From contig FWWN02000500.1 in assembly GCA_900175165.2 (NCBI GenBank), positions 1 to 12,939 on the forward strand: a stretch of DNA of 12,939 nucleotides, written 5' to 3'. Positions within the stretch are counted from its first letter, which is position 1. Every line of letters begins with the position of its first letter. Shown one piece after another: positions 7,859 through 12,939 of the stretch. Below the pieces are notes generated by a model that had not been told where the DNA came from, did no database searches, and worked only from the letters and a program-made list of their open reading frames with translations. The position numbers and the translations under genes were made by a program. This DNA comes from Rhizomucor pusillus (taxonomy: Eukaryota; Mucoromycota; Mucoromycetes; Mucorales; Lichtheimiaceae).

Positions 7859-8327
7859 ATGTCTTCTCCTGCTGGAACTTCTGGCGTGATCGTGAAGGGC
7901 TTGGCCATTGGAGCCATAGCTGTTGGTGATAACAGCAGCCATACTATAACTATACACCAAGCTTCAAGTAAGTTTACCTATTTTTGCACCTTACAAGATT
8001 TGACAGGTTCTGCTAGCTGGTAAAAAGAGAAAGGCTCCAGATACCAGGTTCACCGATGAAGAAAAAAGCGAGGAGCAAGACGGAAAAACAGAAGAACATG
8101 AGACGGATAGCGAAGAGGAGGCTATCGACATAAAGCAATTCGCTATTAATCCAGCATTGCTCCCTTTCTTCGATAGCAATCGAAGTTTCTCCACGCAAGT
8201 AATCATCGTCGTTGGCCAGACAAAACTCCTCATCCAAGTACTCTTCAGCAGAATCTTCGCTTTTCTCTTCGGCTCCAAAAGCATTGTCAATGTCGTCGAA
8301 GGGCACATTGCTAGCTTGCATAATTGA
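7859..8327 (+). CDS. Unrecognised acidic protein with basic motif, two exons, 5' gene fragment
   Basis: Exon 1 (7859-7967) starts MSSPAGTSGVIVKGLAIGAI and is 109 nt long. A donor GTAAGT at 7968 and an acceptor TGCTAG ending at 8016 give a 49-nt intron that keeps frame. Exon 2 reads TGKKRKAPDTRF (a likely nuclear localisation motif), then acidic stretches EEKSEEQDGKTEEHETDSEE and IDIKQFAINPALLPFF. Beyond about 8165 the frame stays open to TGA at 8325, but there the opposite strand looks like the true coding strand. I infer that the authentic gene piece ends near 8165 and is truncated. A nearer acceptor (ACAG, ending 8006) would run into a stop. Confidence 0.45.
8168..8185. repeat. Short inverted repeat at the meeting point of two convergent gene fragments
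   Basis: CTTCGAT (8168-8174) and ATCGAAG (8179-8185) pair around a 4-nt loop. It lies where the protein-like reading switches from the plus to the minus strand and may mark an inversion or join point. Confidence 0.4.
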
Positions 8328-8703
8328 CGGCTCAGATTTCTCCTGGTCGACCTCCATCTCTGGTCCACATTCCTCAACCGCAACTTCAGTCATCACAGTG
8401 TCCTCCACTATGCACTCAATAATAAGCTCAAAGATCGTACAGAAATAATAGAAGACTAAATTGTGTACCTCTTGAAGCCGAACCTTCAAACTGAACATGC
8501 GGAATGCTGTTGCTAATGGGAAAGGCGGCCAGACCTGAAGTTCATAAGCATGCACTCTTTAGTTAATAGTTTTGAAATGACTTGTATTACATACCTAGTG
8601 TCTCAGGTTTGAAACGACCGTAGAGCCGCAAGTGTTCACGAATCGTCTTGTGCATTCGCTTGTTACGACGAATGCTGCCGAGTTCGTCAACGTAGGAGGC
8701 CAT
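8168..8703 (-). CDS. Unrecognised acidic protein, three exons, 3' end lost
   Basis: Exon 1 (8703-8595) starts MASYVDELGSIRRNKRMHKT and continues IREHLRLYGRFKPETL. Donor GTATGT and acceptor CTTCAG define a 60-nt intron (8594-8535). Exon 2 (8534-8469) reads LAAFPISNSIPHVQFEGSAS. Donor GTACAC and acceptor GCATAG define a 61-nt intron (8468-8408). Exon 3 reads EDTVMTEVAVEECGPEMEVD and then a strongly acidic stretch with FDDIDNAFGAEEKSEDSAEE. Both introns are phase 1 and preserve the frame, which random sequence would rarely do. The start ATG and next two codons lie inside the end of the foldback element at 8695. Past about 8168 the reading turns hydrophobic and overlaps the opposite gene, so its natural end is missing. 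The basic head plus acidic body suggests a nuclear protein. Confidence 0.5.
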
Positions 8704-8954
8704 CTAGAACCACATGTATGATGTTCCTCCCGTTGAAGTCCCCGCTCCGCGAGGCTACGCGGGCTTTTAAGAAAATGGGTTGGTCGCTCGACCGATCTTG
8801 ATACAATAATTATCTGCTATCCAGAAAGATTCAGAAAATTTTATATGTGTCCGAACTTCAAGCGACCAACCCATTTTCTCAAAAGCCCGCGTAGCCTCGC
8901 GGAGCGGGGACTTCAACGGGAGGAACATCATACATGTGGTTCTAGATGACCTCC
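8695..8954. mobile_element. Foldback (long inverted-repeat) element, 260 bp
   Basis: Arm 1 (8695-8788) and arm 2 (8861-8954) are 94 bases each and match in 92 positions when inverted; the differences are the sixth base (C/T) and one A/G near the inner end. The spacer is 72 nt. The ends read GGAGGCCATCTAGAACCA and, from the other side, GGAGGTCATCTAGAACCA, linking it to the motifs at 1147, 1460 and 3077. It has no coding capacity; the arms contain a GC-rich internal hairpin (CCCGC/GCGGG). No target-site duplication is obvious. The near-identity of the arms indicates recent formation. As RNA it would form a hairpin of about 94 bp, a potential small-RNA source. Confidence 0.85.
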
Positions 8955-9051
8955 AGTGTGTAAAATCAAAGTCAATGCAGTAGTTGAAATGCAGTATAAT
9001 TTTAAGACAGCGCCAACCCGTGGATTATTTAAATTAATATGGAAGTTAAAG

Positions 9052-9080
9052 GTTCCTGCTTGCAGGAACTTGACAGGAAC
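9052..9080. repeat. Short hairpin upstream of tRNA-Leu
   Basis: GTTCCTG (9052-9058) pairs with CAGGAAC (9063-9069) across a 4-nt loop, and a further CAGGAAC follows at 9074-9080. It lies about 75-100 bases upstream of the tRNA. No function is shown. Confidence 0.4.
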
Positions 9081-9152
9081 CCCGATTTATGTGTAGCGGA
9101 GCAAGGCTAGTTTAGCCTAGATTAGTAAGCACTCTCTGAGGGAAAAACACAA

Positions 9153-9235
9153 GGAGAGATGGCCGAGTTGGTCTAAGGCGTCAGGTTAAGGCCCTGATCT
9201 CTTCGGAGGCGTGGGTTCGAATCCCACTCTCTTCA
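9153..9235 (+). tRNA. tRNA-Leu, anticodon AAG
   Basis: The sequence folds as a full class II tRNA. The acceptor GGAGAGA pairs with TCTCTTC with one G-U pair, and the discriminator is A. The D arm runs GCC...GGC. The anticodon stem TCAGG/CCTGA encloses the loop TTAAGGC, giving anticodon AAG, which reads the leucine codon CUU (A34 is normally converted to inosine, widening reading to other CUN codons). A long variable arm (TCTCTTCGGAGGC) is typical of leucine tRNAs. The T arm is GTGGG TTCGAAT CCCAC. There is no intron and no encoded CCA, as expected for a eukaryotic nuclear gene transcribed by RNA polymerase III. Internal A box (TGGCCGAGTTGG region) and B box (GGTTCGAATCC) are intact. Confidence 0.97.
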
Positions 9236-9240
9236 CGTCA

Positions 9241-9267
9241 GCCACCTTGATGGTGGCCTTGGTTTTT
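9241..9267 (+). terminator. RNA polymerase III terminator preceded by a hairpin
   Basis: Five T residues (9263-9267) are the first T run of four or more after the tRNA and should end transcription, giving a trailer of about 30 nt. Between them and the tRNA lies a perfect 6-bp hairpin: GCCACC (9241-9246), loop TTGAT, GGTGGC (9252-9257). Confidence 0.75.
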
Positions 9268-9780
9268 GCAGGTGTCTTAACGCTCTTTTGCACTTCTCGT
9301 AACGCTAATCTTTTGCGCTACGAACTCACAGAAACCTGTCACAAAGGAGAGATCACGAAGTAAGAGGATACTAATTAAGTGTCGGTTTATTCCTTTGCTG
9401 ACTTCAGTGTTTATATTATGTGTGGACTTTACGGATATATGATAAGAAAGGAAAGTCTATAATGTGTAAATGTTGTGCAATGGAAATACTATTCAAAAGG
9501 AAAGGTATCAAAGGGAGCGGCGCGCATAACGGCGAAGTGACCAAAGAGGAAAGGGTAAAGCCCGTGCACGACACACTACTGTCGTGCACAGACTTCAAGC
9601 ATTTCCTTATTCAATTTCTGTTCCTTTTTTCCAAGACCTTTCCCATTTAGATCTTATTTCCATTGCACAGCGTCGCTTAGCATAGACCCTTCCTTTTTGT
9701 ATGTATTATCCTCTTTATATTTTTAGTGTTCGTAAAAGGTGTAAATACCTGACAAAAAGCTAGAGAATAAAAGTCTCAAC
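9268..9780. other. Non-coding stretch downstream of tRNA-Leu
   Basis: No convincing gene. A 76-codon plus frame (9420-9650) has no motif. A TATA-like run (TTTATATTTTTAG, about 9714) and an AATAAAA (about 9765) are present, so a decayed LTR near the tRNA is conceivable, but no matching second copy, primer-binding site or polyprotein is present. Confidence 0.4.
9564..9589. repeat. Perfect 9-bp inverted repeat
   Basis: GTGCACGAC (9564-9572) and GTCGTGCAC (9581-9589) are exact reverse complements with an 8-nt loop. It is the most stable local hairpin in the interval downstream of the tRNA. Confidence 0.6.
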
Positions 9781-9945
9781 CAGGGCTCGGAATTCGGGCG
9801 GAAATCCCGTCGACGCGCCCGTACGGCATGATCCCGTATCCACGGGGAGCACTCCTGTCCCGTTTGGCTATCCCGTGCGGTCCACAGGCAGACACGCCGT
9901 CCCGACCGATAGTCCCGGCTATACGTATCGTATTATGCGTGACTT
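9781..9945 (+). mobile_element. Single hAT-like terminus with GC-rich subterminal repeats
   Basis: CAGGGCTCGGAATTCGGGCG at 9781 matches the right end of the MITE at 3203-3443 (TAGGGCTCGGAATTGGGACG inverted). Behind it, CCCGT or CCCG occurs repeatedly (about 9807, 9818, 9832, 9858, 9869, 9900 and 9914), far more GC-rich than the surroundings. No opposite end was found within the window, so this is either a one-sided remnant or the end of a diverged element. Confidence 0.55.
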
Positions 9946-10349
9946 ACATGATCTGAGAGCTTTTGTGACATGCAGGATATGCGGATGCTTAAGGTAAAAT
10001 CTATTGATACATACAGACGCTGTACGTGAGAATGAAAATCAGATAGGAAAAATCAGATAGGATAACCTACTTTTTATATCCTAGTACAGCACATCCACCG
10101 TTCCGGTATAGTACATCCTGGACAATGAGAGCCTGTAGAGCACACTTCTTGATCCTAACCTGGACAGTTGTTAAGAGCGAGGTAAGGGAGAAAGAAAGCA
10201 ACTGAAATATATAAATGCTATGAACATACAAGCGAATGCCAATACTTGAAGAAACGAGCGTCAGGTAAAGGTTTATAGAAATGACTTACGTCATTAGTTA
10301 CTTCAGTAGATCAGTAGAGCTTGCACGATCAAGACTAGGAGTACGGTAC
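9946..10349. other. No gene seen; contains a perfect tandem duplication
   Basis: AAAATCAGATAGGA occurs twice back to back (10035-10048 and 10049-10062). Otherwise the stretch shows no recognisable coding or RNA feature. Confidence 0.5.
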
Positions 10350-11564
10350 CATGGTATCATTATCTTCGATGAGCATTTATTCATCATACTTTTGGCAATT
10401 TTCTCTCGGTGAATGCATCCGCATGAGCAGCATCTTCAACAAATTCTACAATGTAGGACGGAATAGTTCCTCGATGGCCAAGTTGCTCTTAATTCGATCA
10501 ACTGCAGTTTCAAAAAAGCGTTTGAAATCATCTCGCGTTATCAATATCTTCCATTCTTAATTCGTCAACTGAATGAGAGCTGCCAAGTATCAGATGAGGC
10601 TATGCAGTGACGCTTACAGATGCGATTCGAGAACATGTCAGAATGGAAGGGAAGTAGAGTATCTCTTTTCCAAAATGTTTTACAAACGTAAGGAACCGAA
10701 ATCCAGCTGTCACTTTCTTTTTCGTCCAACTATGTCCTACTGAAAGATTTGCTAATATTGATGTTAGATATCTCATCATATTTCCTGCCAACGCCTAAGA
10801 AAACATAATGCTAATGTGTATAGATTATATGAGACATTACCAGGTCTGTTGTCCATCTGAAACTCCTTCACTGTTTATATAGTTTTCCAGGGCCAACAAG
10901 ACGTTTACGCATCATTGCGTAGCCTATGCAAGCGAAAAGATCCATGAAATGACTTGTGTGCATCTGATTGCTGATCTTTGACGTTTTTTCTTTCAAGGAT
11001 GTCATATATTTCTGCGCTTCAGTTTCGTTTTCATGTTCATCCACGGGAGGCAGCATATCGCTGAAGGTGATATTTCGATTTTCATCATTTCCCATCCAGT
11101 GAGCAAGTGCGTGCAGCATTTTTTTCAAAGCGCGCTCCCGCTTGGCGGCAGTACTAGTATCAATTTCTCTGATGATTACCAGAGATTTCAAGAATAATGG
11201 GCTCTCTATATATATGTAAAGGGCCATAATGCTTACTATTTCTGAAGTAGGTGGAAATGTGTCCAGGTTTTACGAGTGCTGAAGAAGACAACTGTGGAAT
11301 GGGCTGCTTAGTGCCAAATACTTGCGATGAATCTCTTGTTTCCTCCGACTGCTTGCTAACTGATGGTTCGCTAGCCGAAGTAGAAGGCTCGGATTGTGTG
11401 GCAACTTTGGTGGTGATCTCAGTGTTTTCATTGTCGCCAGAGGTGGGTGCAGCTGCGCGTGGAGCAGGCAACAAGGAGATAGGAGGTGATCCAAGTTTAG
11501 TTGGAGCAGGAGCTGGCGCTCCAAATGGGGAAGGATTCCTTGGGGTGAGACATGGAGGTGGATC
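10350..11564 (-). pseudogene. Four-exon gene of unknown product, decayed
   Basis: Exon 1 (11564-11237) encodes a Pro/Ala/Ser-rich part with GAPAPAPTKLGSPP and QSEPSTSASEPSVSKQSEET. Intron 1 (11236-11167, GTAAGC...GAG, 70 nt) leads to exon 2 (11166-10841): TAAKRERALKKMLHALAHW, then EAQKYMTSLKEKTSKISNQM and MDLFACIGYAMMRKRLVGPG. Intron 2 (10840-10795, GTAATG...TTAG, 46 nt) leads to exon 3 (10794-10618): GNMMRYLTSILANLSVGHSW and TAGFRFLTFVKHFGKEI. Intron 3 (10617-10569, GTAAGC...TTCAG, 49 nt) leads to exon 4 with WKILITRDDFKRFFETAVDR and, after a frameshift, SYIVEFVEDAAHADAFTERK. All three introns preserve frame. Breaks are a TGA at 10870-10868, a TAA at 10559-10557 and a frameshift near 10470. 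The first exon's 5' end is truncated by an in-frame TAG at 11567. I do not recognise the family; a disordered head followed by a helical body is visible. Confidence 0.6.
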
Positions 11565-11748
11565 CTAGCGAATTGGTACCGATGCATACCCAAAGTATTT
11601 GGGTTTCTTTTTAAAAATCCACCTGGCTATCTTTTTGGATGGAAGCACTCGGTAATCCATGCTCGGCCATCCCAATGCCTCCACCCAAGGAATCCTTCCC
11701 CATTTGGAGCGCCAGCTCCAGCTCCAACTAAACTTGGATCACCTCCTA
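11480..11748. repeat. Inverted repeat with 65-bp arms built from exon sequence
   Basis: Arm 1 (11480-11544) and arm 2 (11684-11748) are reverse complements with a single mismatch (GAGCAGG against GAGCTGG); the spacer is 139 nt. Arm 1 lies in exon 1 of the minus-strand pseudogene, and arm 2 carries the same coding piece (PFGAPAPAPTKLGSPP) on the plus strand. The outer boundary on both sides is TAGGAGGTGATCCA, whose first bases resemble the GGAGGNNATCYA ends of the other foldbacks. It is therefore either an inverted duplication or a foldback element that captured exon sequence. Confidence 0.75.
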
Positions 11749-11819
11749 GCTGGGTACCCCGATCCCGTCAAAGGGGAAGGAGTGCCAGGAGTGCCCAGAT
11801 AAGGCCAAAGGGGTGTGAA

Positions 11820-11877
11820 GGAGGGTGTTGAAACGAAAATCCGGTGTGCAGTTTGCAGAACAGTTTCGACACCCTCC
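11820..11877. repeat. Hairpin upstream of Harbinger-like copy 2
   Basis: GGAGGGTGTTGAAAC (11820-11834) and GTTTCGACACCCTCC (11863-11877) pair in 14 of 15 positions around a 28-nt loop. It lies just ahead of a TATA-like run (TATAAAAAA, 11887-11895) and the transposase ATG at 11985. It may be part of the element's 5' region. Confidence 0.55.
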
Positions 11878-11886
11878 GTGAGAAAC

Positions 11887-11895
11887 TATAAAAAA
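11887..11895 (+). promoter_or_regulatory. Possible TATA box of Harbinger-like copy 2
   Basis: TATAAAAAA lies about 98 bases upstream of the ATG at 11985 and directly after the 11820-11877 hairpin. Support is position only. Confidence 0.35.
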
Positions 11896-11984
11896 CCTAA
11901 GGTGTTTGTGAAGGACTGAATGTGTCATCCCCCGAGGCACAGTGCCAGGTATTATTTCATACGTGAGAGACACATACAGGTAGC

Positions 11985-12560
11985 ATGTTCCCCAGTGAGA
12001 TTCAAGCCGCATTTACGTTTATCATGACTGTGTACTGGCAGTTCCTTACTGCGGAGTGGCCAGTATTGGTGAGAACTGAGTATCACCGAACGGACACCAA
12101 AGAGGTGAAAGACATCCAATACGTGAAATCATACGTATTGGAGCATTTGGGGTATGTCCCCGTGTTTTTCTTTCCGGTGGAACTGTTTGGCAAGGATTAG
12201 TATCGGGGCCCATATCGTGGTGTTGAGAGGGGCCTACTTAGTCTTTATCAGCTGCTCCCGGGTGCATCTATAGCCCAGATGGCACGTTTCATACCGGCTA
12301 GTAGCTTTCACGCAAGCTACCATGCCTTCTACGTGAAGCACGGTGACAGTCTGAGTAGGGTGTTGGATGAATGTTTGCGTACCATGTTTTCATCCGCGAA
12401 GGTGTGTATCATGTGTGCCATGCATTTCAACCCAGAGGACTTTAAGCATGTGACCTTGATGATAGATGGACATGACTCACGAGCGACGTACATAGACGCT
12501 GCTAACCATGCCATGTTCTACTCTTACAAGCTAAAGAAGTCTGGTTTTCGCACACAGGTA
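11985..12560 (+). pseudogene. PIF/Harbinger-like transposase copy 2, nonsense codon and truncated
   Basis: This is a paralogue of the transposase at 1-957. Shared landmarks in the same order are FLT..W, YHR, PVFFF.V..FG, a GPY...E.GLL.LY block, RFIP.SSF, DGHDSR (first catalytic D) and YSYKLKKSGFRTQ. It starts MFPSEIQAAFTFIM. The frame is interrupted once, by TAG at 12198-12200, where copy 1 has a GAG codon, so one G-to-T change would explain it. The frame resumes in register and ends at 12558-12560, where similarity to copy 1 stops and a Tc1/mariner end begins. The second catalytic D and the E are missing from the window and may lie beyond the inserted element. The copies are clearly diverged, so they represent distinct subfamilies rather than a recent duplication. 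Confidence 0.85.
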
Positions 12561-12578
12561 CAGTGCTTCCAACAAGCA

Positions 12579-12715
12579 ATGTCGCGTGCAGTCAAAATTG
12601 ACGTCGCTGACCAATCAAGATCGATGTCGTTGGCTGGTCAAAATCAATCTCGCATTCTCAGAAAGGAAAGTCGTACTTTTAGAAACCATGTCGCCTGCTG
12701 TTCAAAATGATGTCG
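12579..12715 (+). repeat. Three imperfect subterminal repeats in mariner copy 2
   Basis: Units at 12579-12606, 12624-12652 and 12688-12715 share the plan ATGTCG, six to eight bases including GCWG or similar, TCAAAAT, then GTCG or CTCG. The offset from ATGTCG to TCAAAAT is 13, 14 and 14 bases. Repeated sites near a transposon end are commonly transposase-binding sites. Confidence 0.6.
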
Positions 12716-12746
12716 TGTCAGGATGATTTCTTGGCACTCGAACAAA

Positions 12747-12753
12747 TATAAAA
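12747..12753 (+). promoter_or_regulatory. TATA box of mariner copy 2
   Basis: TATAAAA lies 61 bases upstream of the ATG at 12808, matching the spacing of the TATA box in copy 1 (65 bases). Confidence 0.6.
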
Positions 12754-12807
12754 CGCAGGCCATTTCTTGTTTGCAAAGTGTTTTTCTTCAATTCCTTACA
12801 TTTTAAC

Positions 12808-12939
12808 ATGAGTACAATATTTTTATTTGAAGATGAGCATGGAAATGTCATTGATGAGAATGGCGGTCCTGAGCCAATGGAGTATATTGTTGATCAGGAT
12901 GAATTTGTTGTTGAAGCGATTGCGACTCATAGTGAATAC
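12808..12939 (+). CDS. Tc1/mariner-type transposase, N-terminus only, continues past right edge
   Basis: Forty-four codons are open from the ATG to the last base. They begin MSTIFLFEDEHGNVIDENGG and continue PEPMEYIVDQDEF, aligning without gaps to the start of the copy 1 pseudogene (MSNQFFYEDGQGHVVDERG...PEPMDYVVDEE). No stop or frameshift occurs in the visible part. In this family this leader precedes a helix-turn-helix domain and a DDE core, neither of which is in view. Intact start, promoter and end make this the younger of the two copies, which fits its insertion into an already existing Harbinger-like gene. Confidence 0.85.
   Translation, partial: MSTIFLFEDEHGNVIDENGGPEPMEYIVDQDEFVVEAIATHSEY

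Larger units (their letters stand above)
12561..12939 (+). mobile_element. Tc1/mariner-type element, copy 2, nested, runs off right edge
   Basis: Homology of the Harbinger-like gene stops at TA (12559-12560), the target dinucleotide of this superfamily. It is followed by CAGTGCTTCCAACAAGCAAT, whose CAGTG start is typical of Tc1-like ends and which aligns with the left end of copy 1 at 3815. Three imperfect repeats of about 28 bp follow, then a TATA box and the transposase start. Only the left end is in the window; the right end and second TA would lie outside. Confidence 0.75.

Noticed and set aside
8013..8168. Hydrophobic minus-strand tail (FFCFSVLLLAFFF) as a membrane segment
   Set aside because: It is the reverse strand of the acidic, Lys/Glu-rich plus exon; complementing GAA/AAG codons gives Phe/Leu-rich readings automatically.
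9336..9780. Solo LTR beside the tRNA
   Set aside because: TATA-like and AATAAA-like motifs exist, but no paired LTR, target duplication or clear TG...CA ends could be fixed.
11753..11818. Small plus frame with KECQECP, a possible zinc-knuckle piece
   Set aside because: One CxxC pair, about 20 codons, then a stop. Too short to assign to any protein.
11985..12710. Two separate small genes at 11985-12200 and 12279-12710
   Set aside because: They are one Harbinger-like frame split by a stop. The last part of the second frame (after 12560) is mariner end sequence, not protein.
12579..12715. CRISPR-like array
   Set aside because: Three imperfect units with unequal spacing inside a transposon end in a eukaryotic context.

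Overview
The window looks like a transposon-rich, gene-poor stretch of nuclear DNA from an early-diverging fungus, most likely Mucoromycota (Mucorales-like). This is inferred from three things: Tc1/mariner-type transposase fragments of a kind I know from Mucorales genomes (N-terminus of the form ...G(H/N)V(V/I)DE..GPEPM.Y, then a helix-turn-helix with ASAAAKQLGI), short introns of about 45-70 nt with GTATGT/GTAAGC donors, and a eukaryotic tRNA-Leu without intron or encoded CCA. Species cannot be told from the sequence.

Layout. 1-957 (minus): long open frame for a PIF/Harbinger-like DDE transposase that runs off the left edge. 1147-3077: four copies of a GGAGG-type terminal motif, one pair forming a perfect 29-bp inverted repeat, with unrecognised decayed sequence between. 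3203-3443: a 241-bp MITE with hAT-like ends (TAGGGCTCGG). 3815-5314: a decayed Tc1/mariner element whose transposase frame is broken several times. 5772-7752: pieces of unrecognised plus-strand coding sequence, all broken. 7859-8703: two spliced, acidic, unrecognised gene fragments pointing at each other and overlapping. 8695-8954: a 260-bp foldback element with 94-bp arms, whose end supplies the ATG of the minus-strand fragment. 9153-9235: tRNA-Leu(AAG) with a hairpin and T-tract behind it, the only clearly functional host gene. 9781 onward: a second hAT-like end. 10350-11564 (minus): a four-exon pseudogene of unknown product whose introns still keep frame. 11480-11748: a second long inverted repeat, made of a piece of that pseudogene's first exon. 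11985-12560: a second Harbinger-like transposase copy, broken by a nonsense codon and cut by a nested Tc1/mariner insertion (12561 to the right edge) that has an intact start.

The genes do not form an operon or pathway. The region is best read as layered transposon insertions and decaying gene fragments around one tRNA gene. No CRISPR array, viral gene or toxin gene was seen.
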